Notes: generated by a model from the sequence alone, not told the origin. A DNA stretch of 50,348 bases from UBA11891 sp965658355 (GCA_965658355.1 CBFHRX010000011.1:1-50348); one strand, 5' to 3'. Numbered from the stretch's first letter, positions 16,830 through 26,197 are shown. Program-made: numbers and translations.

Positions 16830-18173
16830 ATGATGCTTAATGCACTCAATGCGATATCGCCTATAGACGGAAGATATCGTTCCAAAACGAAAAGCCTAGC
16901 TTCCTTTTTTTCAGAAGAAGCCCTCTTTAAATATCGCGTACAAGTAGAAGTTGAATACTTTATTGCATTATGTGAATTGGGACTTCCGCAGTTTGAAGGT
17001 TTTAACAGTTCTTTATACGAAGACTTAAGAAGCCTTTACCAACATTTTTCTCAAGAAGATGCTGCTGCGATTAAAGAAATAGAAAAAACAACCAATCATG
17101 ATATCAAAGCAGTTGAGTATTTTATCAAAAAAGAATTTGATGCCCTCGAATTAGAAGATTACAAGGAGTTTATCCATTTTGGATTGACATCACAGGATAT
17201 CAATAACACCGCGATTCCGCTGTCTGTAAAAGAAGCAATTCAAAAAGTGTACCTGCCTGAATTAGAAGCACTACAAGTTCAATTGGTAGGTTTGGCAGAA
17301 GAGTATAAAGACATCCCTATGCTGGCTCGTACCCATGGGCAACCTGCCTCTCCTACTCGACTCGGTAAAGAATTAGAAGTATTCATCAATCGGTTGGAAG
17401 AGCAAAAGATACAGCTGTTACAAATTCCTCATGCTGCCAAATTTGGGGGTGCTACCGGTAATTTCAATGCGCATCATGTTGCCTATCCAGAGGTTAACTG
17501 GAAAGCCTTTGGCCAAAATTTTGTTGAAAAACAATTAGGTCTTCATCACTCCTTTCCAACAACGCAGATAGAACACTACGATTCCTTTGCTGCTCTTTCT
17601 GATGCCCTGCGAAGAATTAACACCATTCTAATCGATTTTTGTCGTGATATATGGACCTATATCTCCATGGATTACTTTAAGCAAAAAATTAAAGAAGGGG
17701 AAATAGGATCCTCCGCAATGCCGCACAAGGTAAACCCTATTGATTTTGAAAATGCCGAAGGAAATCTTGGCATTGCCAACGCTGTTTTTCATTTTTTTTC
17801 AGAAAAACTTCCTATTTCAAGACTCCAAAGAGACTTAACCGATAGTACCGTGTTGCGAAATATTGGTGTTCCCATGGGACACACCCTAATTGCTTTACAG
17901 TCTGTTCAAAAGGGGCTCGAAAAGCTATTGGTGAATACCGATAAAATAAACCAAGACCTGGATCAAAATTGGGCCGTGGTCGCCGAAGCCATACAAACCA
18001 TCTTGCGTCGCGAAAAGTACCCGAACCCCTATGAGGCGTTAAAGGCACTAACGCGAACCAATTCAAAAATCACCCAGGAGAGTATGCATCAGTTTATTGA
18101 AGACTTGGATATTGATTCGGACATTAAAACACAGCTTAAAGCCCTGTCGCCTTTTAATTACACCGGAATTTAA
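16830..18173 (+). CDS. purB: Adenylosuccinate lyase
   Basis: 447 residues. The fumarase/aspartase-superfamily signature GSSAMPHKVNPIDFENAEGN sits near residue 290, with ARTHGQPASPTRLGKE and TSQDINNTAIPLS as the other active-site loops. PurB acts twice in purine synthesis, splitting SAICAR to AICAR and adenylosuccinate to AMP, releasing fumarate. Start codon is the first of two adjacent ATGs (16830, 16833). It has its own -7 element at 16800. PurL at 38.6 kb belongs to the same pathway but is separately placed. Confidence 0.97.
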   Translation: MMLNALNAISPIDGRYRSKTKSLASFFSEEALFKYRVQVEVEYFIALCELGLPQFEGFNSSLYEDLRSLYQHFSQEDAAAIKEIEKTTNHDIKAVEYFIKKEFDALELEDYKEFIHFGLTSQDINNTAIPLSVKEAIQKVYLPELEALQVQLVGLAEEYKDIPMLARTHGQPASPTRLGKELEVFINRLEEQKIQLLQIPHAAKFGGATGNFNAHHVAYPEVNWKAFGQNFVEKQLGLHHSFPTTQIEHYDSFAALSDALRRINTILIDFCRDIWTYISMDYFKQKIKEGEIGSSAMPHKVNPIDFENAEGNLGIANAVFHFFSEKLPISRLQRDLTDSTVLRNIGVPMGHTLIALQSVQKGLEKLLVNTDKINQDLDQNWAVVAEAIQTILRREKYPNPYEALKALTRTNSKITQESMHQFIEDLDIDSDIKTQLKALSPFNYTGI

Positions 18174-18185
18174 TGAGATCCCTAA

Positions 18186-18743
18186 TTAGGGCTCCATTTT
18201 CTGAACTCTACTAAGTTGATTGCCTCCTGGCAGGTCCATTGATTCTGTTAATTTTCCTATTAGCTCTAGCTCTATCGTTCCTTCCATTAAAAGAAAGACA
18301 GACTCCACTGGACTTCCTTTTATGGATAAAGAACCCTCTAATTCATCCGATTTTACAAACATTGCCAAACGTTTGACGACATTTTCATTTTCGCTAGCCA
18401 CAGCATAAAACCACAATTGATTTTCATCTTCATTAAGTTGCATTAACAGATCGAAGCCTTCTTCTTTAACCCATCTTTTTTGATATTTTTCGAGCGATTT
18501 AGACAGCTCGTCATCACTTGTCATCAAGACTTTAAAAGAGGTGATGCTTTGAATCATTTTAAGGTAAGCAGCGGTTTCTTCATCTTCTGTTTCTATGTTC
18601 ATTTGTCCCAAGAGCTTAAACATCATGGGATTTATAGATACGTAATTGACAGATTCTTCCTCTCGAAAGAGTTCAAATAAGTCTTGCGCCTGGCTTGTTG
18701 CAAGTGTTAAAAAGAATAGAATGTAGGTGAGGCCTGTTTTCAT
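18186..18743 (-). CDS. DUF4252 domain exported protein
   Basis: 185 residues. A signal peptide (MKTGLTYILFFLTLATSQAQ) precedes a DUF4252-type domain: ESVNYVSINPMMFKLLGQM, then SFKVLMTSDDELSKSLEK and LMQLNEDENQLWFYAVASEN. DUF4252 proteins are periplasmic or lipoproteins of Bacteroidota with unknown function, in some genomes encoded beside ECF sigma/anti-sigma genes; none is present here. Convergent with purB, 12 bases between stops. Confidence 0.82.
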   Translation of the reverse strand: MKTGLTYILFFLTLATSQAQDLFELFREEESVNYVSINPMMFKLLGQMNIETEDEETAAYLKMIQSITSFKVLMTSDDELSKSLEKYQKRWVKEEGFDLLMQLNEDENQLWFYAVASENENVVKRLAMFVKSDELEGSLSIKGSPVESVFLLMEGTIELELIGKLTESMDLPGGNQLSRVQKMEP

Positions 18744-18870
18744 GGTTAAAATTTTATTGGATTAGAAGCTAAAAGTACAGAAGACTGCTATCTAGAAAAA
18801 GGAAAATCTTTTTTTATACTAAATTTAACGTCAAAAATGTAGGTGAAAATCCAGAGAAGTTTCGTTTCGC

Positions 18871-18878
18871 TATGTTTG
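18871..18878 (+). promoter_or_regulatory. Putative -7 element of the S41 protease gene
   Basis: TATGTTTG matches TAnnTTTG, 32 bases before the ATG at 18911. Confidence 0.5.
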
Positions 18879-18910
18879 TTATATAGTATATTGGTAATGG
18901 TTTCAAAAAA

Positions 18911-20353
18911 ATGATGTACATGAATAAGAGATGGAGTTTCGTTTTGGTCGTTCTATTAGCGGCTTGTTCTAAGAACGACTTAGATGACGCTACTATAAAT
19001 TTAGAGGGAGATCTTGAGCTCAGTGATTTTATCTGGAAGGGACTTAACCAATACTACTATTGGCAAGAAGATGTTGCGCAACTTTCAGATAGTCTCACTA
19101 CAGATAGAAATGAATATGCCCAATATATTCAAGACAACCCGAATCCGGAGGATTTTTTTGAGTCTCTTTTATTTCGTGAAGATCGGTTTAGTTGGATCGT
19201 TGACGACTATATTGAGTTGGAAAATTCTTTTCAAGGAATTGTCGCTTCTAATGGGATGGAATTTTCAATATTTCGCCAAGAAGAAGGATCAGATGACCTT
19301 GTGGGTTGGGTCAAATTTGTACACGAAGGATCGGATGCTGCAGAGAAAGAGCTACAAAGAGGTGCTCTGTTTACACATGTTAATGGACAGAAACTAAGCG
19401 TTGCGAATTATATTGACCTCCTGTATAATGATACCCGCCTAAGCTATACGATTAGCTTGGCCGACTTTACTGAGGGCACCTATACCTTAAACGGTGTAAG
19501 TATCGAATTGATCAAGGAAGAAAACTTTCAAAAAAACCCGATTGTAGCCCAAAATACACTCGAAATTGAGGATACTAAAATTGGCTATTTGATGTACAAT
19601 CAGTTTGCCAGCAGTTTTGATGAACAGCTCAACGAGGCCTTTGCTACTTTTCGCACAGAAGGTATTGAAGAATTGGTCCTGGACTTGCGCTACAACAGAG
19701 GGGGCTCTATTCGGACCTGTACCTATTTAGCTTCTTTAATTACCGGGCAGTTCAATGGGCAAATATTTGCGCAAGAATTGTGGAATTCCAAGTTGATGGA
19801 GTACTGGACAGAAAATAATGAAGAGAGTCTATACAATCGCTTTACGGATCAAATAGAGGGCGGAAACCCACTTAATTCTCTTGGATTGAACCGCATCTAT
19901 ATTTTGACCACAGACGAAACTGCATCAGCTAGCGAACTGATCATTAATGGTCTAAGACCCTATATCGAGGTGTTCCAAATCGGAGAAAGTACGGTAGGGA
20001 AAAATGTAGGCTCCATTACAGTCTATGATTACCTTGACAATAATGGAACTAAAAATCCAAACCATCTGTATGCCATGCAACCTATTGTTTTGGCCATCGC
20101 CAACAGTGAAGGAGTGGCCGATTACACAGATGGATTGAGCCCCGATACGCAACTCTCTGAAGACCGAAGAAATGCAGGGGTATTGGGAGATGAAAACGAA
20201 ACCCTATTGGCGGAAGCGATTCAACAGATTGTAGGAACCGACAAAGGAAACAGAACCGTTCGTTCTATTTTTGGAGAAAAAATGCCCCTTCCTCAAAGTC
20301 CACTAGAGCAGGGCTTACTAATCGACACCAAGAAGATACGCCTTAAACATTAA
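18911..20353 (+). CDS. S41-family C-terminal processing-type peptidase, lipoprotein
   Basis: 480 residues. Lipobox LLAAC with the lipidated Cys19 directs it to the envelope. Residues ~105-165 form a PDZ-like region (FVHEGSDAAEKELQRGALFT). The S41 core holds LVLDLRYNRGGS near 255-266, the nucleophile S339 in TASASE and general-base K364 in STVGKNVGS. Bacteroidota encode many such lipoproteins; they degrade or process envelope proteins. Three ATGs (18911, 18914, 18920) are possible starts and all keep the lipobox. Convergent with the TonB receptor gene, overlapping by four bases at the stops. Confidence 0.92.
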   Translation: MMYMNKRWSFVLVVLLAACSKNDLDDATINLEGDLELSDFIWKGLNQYYYWQEDVAQLSDSLTTDRNEYAQYIQDNPNPEDFFESLLFREDRFSWIVDDYIELENSFQGIVASNGMEFSIFRQEEGSDDLVGWVKFVHEGSDAAEKELQRGALFTHVNGQKLSVANYIDLLYNDTRLSYTISLADFTEGTYTLNGVSIELIKEENFQKNPIVAQNTLEIEDTKIGYLMYNQFASSFDEQLNEAFATFRTEGIEELVLDLRYNRGGSIRTCTYLASLITGQFNGQIFAQELWNSKLMEYWTENNEESLYNRFTDQIEGGNPLNSLGLNRIYILTTDETASASELIINGLRPYIEVFQIGESTVGKNVGSITVYDYLDNNGTKNPNHLYAMQPIVLAIANSEGVADYTDGLSPDTQLSEDRRNAGVLGDENETLLAEAIQQIVGTDKGNRTVRSIFGEKMPLPQSPLEQGLLIDTKKIRLKH

Positions 20354-22215
20354 AGCTGCCAGCGAAAACCAGCCATTATATTTCGTCCCCTACTGCTGTA
20401 GTTCAGGAATTCAATATAATCCTCATTGAGCGCATTGGTCAAATTGACAAATACTACTGCATCCGGATTTTGCAAAGAATATTGAACCCTGATATCCAAC
20501 AAAGAATAAGCCTCAAGAGTTGTCACCGAATCCATCGCAAGTCGTTCTCCCGTTCTTGAAAAATCAGAGGATACAACCCAATTATCAGTCAGGCTATACA
20601 CTACTCCTATTCGATAAGCATGTTTGGGTATCCTCCGTAAATCGCCACCTTCAGTTTCAGTGAGGGTATAATTCGCATTGAAAGTAAGAAGATCGCTGAT
20701 TTTATTGACATATTGAAACTCCATTCCAGCGTATTGAACCTCATCACTTGAATTCCCGTATTTGAAGGTGTTGAAATCATAAATCAGCGTTGGATTTTCC
20801 GTTCTATTAAAATATAGGGCCGATACACTTCCAGTTGGAAAAAGATATTCCAACCCCAATTCTTGGGTTTGACTTTCCTCTGGCTCCAGGGCTTCATTAC
20901 CTGAATAAATGTCATAGAGCTGATAGAGGCTGGGAGTATTAAAGCCCGTTCCGATACTTGCCACTGCCTTTAGCGATCTCCATTCACTAAGCTGGAAATG
21001 GTAAGAAGGATTGAAATTATAGGTTAGATGCGAACCGTACACATCGTGGGTGTTAAAACGCGAGCCCAAACTAAGATTAAAGCCTGCTTTTGTATAGACT
21101 ATGTTCGCATACACATCATTCTGTGAGCTTGTCTCCTCTGCTACTATATTGGCCTTTTGCTGTTGATAAAAATACCCGACTATACTGTAAAGATTCTTAC
21201 TAAACTGATAGCGATTTGAAAGATCTAGAGTGAGATTGCTGCTTTCGTAATAAATAGGAAAATCAGATTGAAAATCACGTTCTGCAGTTTGGTATCCCAC
21301 ATCCAACTGAAGAGATCCTTTGTTGTATTGTAAGGATTGCTGCAAACCAAAACGCCACTGATCGGTAGTAAGAAGATTGTCTGAATCAGCAGGACTAAAA
21401 GACGCATCAAAACCATCGTATTGACTTCGAATCAAATCTTTATTCGCGGAAAAACGCAATTTGTAAACTTCGCTGAATTGGTGGCCAGCTGAAAGACCAA
21501 AATTATTCCGCGAAAACAAATCAGTTTCCCCTCCGGAGACCGAACTCATTCCATCCGCATAGCGCTGAGAATAAAATACATTAAAATCGGTTTTTGCATT
21601 TGCTTCGGCAAAACGAATACTATTTTCTACAGCAGATATCCCTTCCCCACCTTTTTGAGAGTGCAGTGTTCCAACACTGCTTTGCCAGCTCAACTTAGCT
21701 TGTTGTGCCCCCTTCTTGGTTGTAATATTGATAACCCCTGTAGCAGCCGAACTCCCATATAATGTTCCAGCGGCTCCTTTTAAAATTTCTATCGATTCAA
21801 TGGCTTCTAAGGGGAGAAAATTTAAATCAAAGTCTGTTCCAATTCGAGAAGGATCATTGACCCGAATTCCGTCTATCAGTATTAGGACTTGATCATTGCG
21901 TCCTCCTCTAATGGAAGTTGTCAAATTTTGCCCTAACTGCGAACGGCTTCCCAAAAGATCTATCCCAGCTTTACTTCTTAGCACCTCTGCGAGGTCCAGC
22001 CCCTGAAATCTGCTAAGAGTACGGGCATCAATACGTTCAACGATTCGCCCCGATTGGGAACGTTTTAGGGGAAGACGACTGTCTATAACAACAACTTCCT
22101 CTAAGTTTTGGGTCTTTAAACTGTCTATACGTTTAGGAGACGCTTGACTCCACAAAAGTGGACTCACTAACAGGAATAGAATTCCTTGCCATTTTAAGGA
22201 CATGATTTTATACAT
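20350..22215 (-). CDS. btuB: TonB-dependent outer-membrane receptor, BtuB-like (cobalamin)
   Basis: 621 residues. Signal peptide ending in LLWSQA, TonB box region LEEVVVIDSRLP, plug domain (AEVLRSKAGIDLLGS, IRGGRNDQVLILIDGIRV), and a 22-strand-type barrel finishing SSRGRNIMAGFRWQL. The size matches BtuB (~600) rather than the longer SusC proteins. The upstream cobalamin riboswitch on the same strand strongly indicates vitamin B12 or another corrinoid as substrate. No BtuF or BtuCD genes are in the window. Two in-frame ATGs at 22215 and 22203 are possible starts; the second gives the more compact signal peptide. Confidence 0.93.
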   Translation of the reverse strand: MYKIMSLKWQGILFLLVSPLLWSQASPKRIDSLKTQNLEEVVVIDSRLPLKRSQSGRIVERIDARTLSRFQGLDLAEVLRSKAGIDLLGSRSQLGQNLTTSIRGGRNDQVLILIDGIRVNDPSRIGTDFDLNFLPLEAIESIEILKGAAGTLYGSSAATGVINITTKKGAQQAKLSWQSSVGTLHSQKGGEGISAVENSIRFAEANAKTDFNVFYSQRYADGMSSVSGGETDLFSRNNFGLSAGHQFSEVYKLRFSANKDLIRSQYDGFDASFSPADSDNLLTTDQWRFGLQQSLQYNKGSLQLDVGYQTAERDFQSDFPIYYESSNLTLDLSNRYQFSKNLYSIVGYFYQQQKANIVAEETSSQNDVYANIVYTKAGFNLSLGSRFNTHDVYGSHLTYNFNPSYHFQLSEWRSLKAVASIGTGFNTPSLYQLYDIYSGNEALEPEESQTQELGLEYLFPTGSVSALYFNRTENPTLIYDFNTFKYGNSSDEVQYAGMEFQYVNKISDLLTFNANYTLTETEGGDLRRIPKHAYRIGVVYSLTDNWVVSSDFSRTGERLAMDSVTTLEAYSLLDIRVQYSLQNPDAVVFVNLTNALNEDYIEFLNYSSRGRNIMAGFRWQL

Positions 22216-22255
22216 AAAGGTTTGTGGCTTCCATTATCCCGATAGTCACCAAAAA

Positions 22256-22430
22256 AGTACTAGGCTGGTCTCCTGGCTTGCATTTCCCTACACCTTCCCA
22301 TAATCTATCATTACAGTGGTTTAAGAAGTAGATGAAACAATATGCTTGTCAATGCTTACAGTTGCGGGAACAGCTAAGGTGTCACACCTTATTCCCATTT
22401 AATCTTCACTATAAAAAACCTAGTACTCGG
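22256..22430 (-). promoter_or_regulatory. Cobalamin (B12) riboswitch
   Basis: Minus-strand conserved blocks appear in order: GGGAATAAGGTGTGACACC, TTCCCGCAACTGTAAGC, CCACTG...GGGAAGG, and AAGCCAGGAGACCAGCC. A perfect 9-bp P1 helix closes the aptamer: AGTACTAGG (22419-22427) with CCTAGTACT (22256-22264). Immediately after P1 the transcript has a run of six U. The btuB start lies about 40-50 bases downstream. In the family, B12 binding shuts off uptake genes. Confidence 0.95.
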
Positions 22431-22452
22431 TAAAGGTAGTTAAATACGCGAC

Positions 22453-22950
22453 CTACTCAACTCTAAAATAATATTGTTTAACCGTTGAGAAAGTGAAGAA
22501 GAGCAATGCCGTATAGACTAAATCGCCGAATAAGGTATTGGTGAAAAATGGTATGGCCAGTGTAAAGCAACTTGTCAAGCCCTCTAAAGTTAGAGGATAA
22601 TAAAGGAACCATACCCCTAAATTGGAGACTATAAAAAACAATACTGAAGAAAGCAATACAGTAGAAATACTCGCTTTTTTGGTTAGAAATCCGATGGCTA
22701 GAATAAGGCCAAATCCTGCATATACGAATACATTGATAAGGCTAAGTCCTAAGAATAAGTCAGATAAAAACAAACTTATAAAAGGGATCAAAATGGCCAC
22801 AAGCTTATTTGAAAAACGAGCTGCTGAAAAAAGTGCTATACCCGTTATAGGAGCAAAATTAGGGGGATGTGGAATTAAGCGTGTCGCCACAGCCAACACT
22901 ATTAATCCCAATGCTACCCAATGCTCACCGCTCAATTTCATTCTCTCCAT
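22453..22950 (-). CDS. DUF6580 putative membrane transport protein
   Basis: 165 residues with five to six hydrophobic helices. The family-typical RLIPHPPNFAPITGIALFSA follows the first segment, and the end holds FFTNTLFGDLVYTALLFF. DUF6580 resembles S-components of ECF vitamin or metal transporters. It lies between carB and the B12 riboswitch on the same strand, so a role in cobalt or corrinoid uptake alongside BtuB is plausible but inferred. The riboswitch follows its stop by 23 bases and so cannot control it in cis unless it acts on readthrough to btuB only. ATG at 22950. Confidence 0.82.
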   Translation of the reverse strand: MERMKLSGEHWVALGLIVLAVATRLIPHPPNFAPITGIALFSAARFSNKLVAILIPFISLFLSDLFLGLSLINVFVYAGFGLILAIGFLTKKASISTVLLSSVLFFIVSNLGVWFLYYPLTLEGLTSCFTLAIPFFTNTLFGDLVYTALLFFTFSTVKQYYFRVE

Positions 22951-22972
22951 ACCGCTAAAGTAGTTATTTTTC

Positions 22973-25822
22973 CTATTTGGTTAAATACATTTTTCTTCGG
23001 GAGTACAAATTGTAAAATTCATCATCCTTAAGACTATCAATAAACAAAATACTTTCCCCTGTACTCTTCATTTCAGGCCCTAGCTGCTTGTTCACATTCG
23101 GAAACTTGTTGAACGAAAAGACGGGTTGCTTGATGGCATAGCCTTCTAACTGAGGGTTAAATTCAAAATCAGTTACTTTTTTCTCGCCTAACATCACCTT
23201 GGTTGCATAATTCACATAAGGCTCTTTATAGGCTTTTGCGATAAAGGGAACGGTTCTAGAAGCCCTTGGATTGGCTTCGATAATGAAAACCTTGTCGCCT
23301 TGCACTGCAAATTGGATATTGATAAGTCCTTTGGTATTGAGTGCTTTTGCAATCTTTACAGTATGGTCTTTGATTTGCTGCACTACAAATTCTCCTAAAT
23401 TGAAGACAGGTAGGGTAGCATTGGAGTCTCCTGAGTGGATACCACAAGGTTCAATATGCTCCATGATCCCAATGATATAAACATTTTCTCCATCACAAAT
23501 AGCATCGGCTTCTGCTTCTATTGCACCGTCTAAATAATGATCTAATAGCAGTTTATTATTCGGAATTTTGCGTAATAAATCGACCACATGAGCTTCTAAT
23601 TCCTCTTTATTAATCACAATTTTCATTCCTTGTCCACCCAATACGTATGAAGGTCTTACCAAGATTGGAAATTCTAATTGTTCGGCTAATTCAATTGCGT
23701 CATCGGCTGTTTCGGCTACTCCAAAATCAGGATACGGAATGTTGTTTTCTTTTAATAAAGTTGAAAAACTTCCGCGATCTTCAGCTAAGTCAAGAGACTT
23801 ATAGCTTGTACCGATGATGTTAATGCCATATCGGTCTAATTTCTCCGCTAGTTTCAAGGCCGTTTGCCCGCCTAGCTGAACAATAACACCTTCCGGTTTT
23901 TCATGCTGAATGATATCGTAAATATGCTCCCAGAATACAGGCTCAAAGTACAGCTTATCAGCTGTATCAAAATCTGTAGAAACAGTTTCAGGATTGCAAT
24001 TGATCATGATGGTTTCATAGCCCGCTTCTTTAGCGGCGAGAACCCCATGGACACAACAATAGTCAAACTCTATCCCCTGTCCGATGCGGTTGGGGCCAGA
24101 GCCTAGTACTACTATTTTCTTTTTATCCGTTGAAACACTTTCATTCGCGCTAAAAGGAGCTTGCCCAGGCAATTGCATTTGGGCTTCAAAAGTGGAATAG
24201 TAATAGGGTGTTTTGGCTTCAAATTCTGCCGCACAGGTATCCACAAGCTTATACACCCGTTGAATCCCCATCTCAGACCTTTTTGTGTATACCTGGCTTT
24301 CTAGACAGTCAAGCATATGAGCGATTTGACGATCTGCAAATCCTTTTTGTTTGGCCTCGAGTAACAATTCTTTAGAAAGGGTCTCTATTGAGAAAGTAGC
24401 GATCTCTTTTTCCAGGGAATACAATTCTTCATACTGCTTCAAGAACCACATATCTATTTTCGTGATATCATGGATCGTACGAAGCGGAATTCCTAGTTGT
24501 ATCGCATCATAAATAACAAAAACGCGATCCCAACTGGCATGCGTAAGTTTCTCAATGATTTGATCGTAGTCTGTATAGCCTTTCCCATCAGCTCCAAGTC
24601 CATTTCGCTTGATTTCGAGAGACTGTGTGGCTTTGTGCAAGGCTTCTTGGAACGAGCGCCCAATCCCCATTACCTCTCCTACCGCTTTCATCTGAAGCCC
24701 TAGGGTTCTATCAGAGCCTTCAAATTTATCAAAGTTCCAACGTGGGATTTTCACGATTACATAATCTAAAGTAGGCTCAAACAAAGCCGAAGTGGACTGT
24801 GTAATTTGATTGTTGAGTTCGTCCAAAGAATAGCCTATGGCGAGTTTGGCAGCAACTTTGGCAATTGGATATCCAGAAGCCTTAGAAGCAAGGGCAGAGG
24901 AACGAGAAACTCGTGGGTTAATTTCGATAGCGATGATGTCTTCTTTTTCATCTGGACTAACAGCAAACTGTACATTACAGCCTCCTGCAAAGTCGCCAAT
25001 ACTTCGCATCATTTTGATAGCCATATCGCGCATCCGCTGGAAAGTGCGATCTGACAATGTCATAGCGGGAGCTACCGTAATAGAATCACCAGTATGAATC
25101 CCCATAGGATCCATATTTTCGATGGTACAAATAATGACAACATTATCATTTTTGTCTCTTAATAATTCCAACTCATATTCTTTCCAACCGATAAGCGCTT
25201 TGTCAATCAAAACCTCATGTATTGGTGAGGCTTCAAGTCCTCGGGTCAGAAGCTCTTCAAAAGAGTCTGCATCATGTACAAAAGAGGCTCCAGTTCCACC
25301 CAATGTGAAAGAGGGTCGTATCACCAAAGGAAAACCATATTCTTGCGCAATTTCTTTTCCCTTTAGGAAAGAAGTAGCAGTTTGGGCCGGAGCAACGGGG
25401 ATGTCAATTTTTTTCAACAATTTTTTAAACTGATCGCGATCCTCAGTAATATTGATGGCATCTATATCAACGCCAATAATTTCGACACCGTAATCTTTCC
25501 ATATCCCTTTGTCATCAGCTTCAATACAAAGGTTTAGAGCTGTTTGCCCTCCCATAGTTGGAAGAACAGCATCCACTTGATGCTTCTCAAGTATTTCAAT
25601 GATGGATTTAGTTGTTAACGGTTTGAGATAAACATGATCGGCCATTGAAGGATCTGTCATGATGGTAGCCGGATTGGAATTAATCAAAATGGTTTTAATT
25701 CCATCTTCTCTTAAAGAGCGTAGCGCTTGAGATCCAGCGTAGTCAAATTCACAGGCTTGCCCAATAATAATGGGGCCTGAACCAATGATTAAAATAGTGT
25801 TGAGGTGTTCTTGTTTCGGCAT
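22973..25822 (-). CDS. carB: Carbamoyl-phosphate synthase large subunit, short form
   Basis: 949 residues. Two tandem ATP-grasp halves are visible: the first begins IIGSGPIIIGQACEFDYAGSQA, the second VVLGSGPNRIGQGIEFDYCCVHG near residue 570. Each has its ATP-grasp glycine-rich loop (FTLGGTGASF and YVLGGQGMKI). E. coli CarB is ~1073 residues; this protein stops after the second ATP-grasp half (YNLYSRRKMYLTK) and lacks the ~130-residue C-terminal MGS-like allosteric domain that binds UMP and ornithine. The product feeds pyrimidine and arginine synthesis. The glutaminase CarA is not adjacent. Confidence 0.97.
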   Translation of the reverse strand: MPKQEHLNTILIIGSGPIIIGQACEFDYAGSQALRSLREDGIKTILINSNPATIMTDPSMADHVYLKPLTTKSIIEILEKHQVDAVLPTMGGQTALNLCIEADDKGIWKDYGVEIIGVDIDAINITEDRDQFKKLLKKIDIPVAPAQTATSFLKGKEIAQEYGFPLVIRPSFTLGGTGASFVHDADSFEELLTRGLEASPIHEVLIDKALIGWKEYELELLRDKNDNVVIICTIENMDPMGIHTGDSITVAPAMTLSDRTFQRMRDMAIKMMRSIGDFAGGCNVQFAVSPDEKEDIIAIEINPRVSRSSALASKASGYPIAKVAAKLAIGYSLDELNNQITQSTSALFEPTLDYVIVKIPRWNFDKFEGSDRTLGLQMKAVGEVMGIGRSFQEALHKATQSLEIKRNGLGADGKGYTDYDQIIEKLTHASWDRVFVIYDAIQLGIPLRTIHDITKIDMWFLKQYEELYSLEKEIATFSIETLSKELLLEAKQKGFADRQIAHMLDCLESQVYTKRSEMGIQRVYKLVDTCAAEFEAKTPYYYSTFEAQMQLPGQAPFSANESVSTDKKKIVVLGSGPNRIGQGIEFDYCCVHGVLAAKEAGYETIMINCNPETVSTDFDTADKLYFEPVFWEHIYDIIQHEKPEGVIVQLGGQTALKLAEKLDRYGINIIGTSYKSLDLAEDRGSFSTLLKENNIPYPDFGVAETADDAIELAEQLEFPILVRPSYVLGGQGMKIVINKEELEAHVVDLLRKIPNNKLLLDHYLDGAIEAEADAICDGENVYIIGIMEHIEPCGIHSGDSNATLPVFNLGEFVVQQIKDHTVKIAKALNTKGLINIQFAVQGDKVFIIEANPRASRTVPFIAKAYKEPYVNYATKVMLGEKKVTDFEFNPQLEGYAIKQPVFSFNKFPNVNKQLGPEMKSTGESILFIDSLKDDEFYNLYSRRKMYLTK

Positions 25823-25852
25823 TCTATTCGGTCTTCTATACTAATGTTAAGA

Positions 25853-25888
25853 TAAAAAAAAGGTGTTACTGTAAAAAAGTAACACCTT
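25853..25888 (-). terminator. Rho-independent terminator after rpmH
   Basis: A perfect 10-bp stem (AAGGTGTTAC / GTAACACCTT, 25860-25888) with a 9-base loop is followed on the minus strand by seven to eight T. It separates rpmH from carB. Confidence 0.9.
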
Positions 25889-25913
25889 GTTGAAATGAGT
25901 ATTTTATAAACAT

Positions 25914-26072
25914 TTATTTCTTATGTCTTGGCTCTGAGGAAACGGATATTTTTTTTCGACCCTTAGCACGACGGCTCGCTAGTACGCGGCGTCCATTTGC
26001 GGAGGCCATTCGTTCACGGAAACCGTGCTTGTTTCTTCTTTTCCTTTTGGAAGGCTGAAATGTTCTTTTCAT
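25914..26072 (-). CDS. rpmH: Large-subunit ribosomal protein bL34
   Basis: 52 residues from ATG 26070-26072 to TAA 25914-25916. The sequence MKRTFQPSKRKRRNKHGFRE followed by RMASANGRRVLASRRAKGRK is unmistakable bL34. The last nine residues form the small extension seen in Bacteroidota. It has a ~120-base leader with an inverted repeat (26089-26144) and its own promoter, and a terminator 25 bases after the stop. rnpA and dnaA, its usual neighbours in many bacteria, are absent here, as is common in this phylum. Confidence 0.97.
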   Translation of the reverse strand: MKRTFQPSKRKRRNKHGFRERMASANGRRVLASRRAKGRKKISVSSEPRHKK

Positions 26073-26088
26073 CTGTTTCTTTATTTAT

Positions 26089-26144
26089 ATACTTTAAAGT
26101 CATATCGAGCTTCTTTCGATGCTCTTGTGCAGACTTTAAAGTAT
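26089..26144. repeat. 13-bp inverted repeat in the rpmH leader
   Basis: ATACTTTAAAGTC at 26089-26101 is perfectly complementary to GACTTTAAAGTAT at 26132-26144. Each arm also holds the self-palindrome ACTTTAAAGT, so the two copies (26091 and 26133) are 42 bases apart. The 30-base loop contains a smaller ATCGA/TCGAT stem (26104-26120). The structure ends 16 bases before the rpmH ATG. Confidence 0.7.
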
Positions 26145-26197
26145 CAACTTTATACTGCTTAAAATACTTTAGTAATTCTTTATTCACTAAAGCGGTG

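Noticed and set aside
18180..18191. Perfect palindrome CCCTAATTAGGG between purB and the DUF4252 gene
   Set aside because: A possible convergent terminator, but neither strand has a T-run after it.
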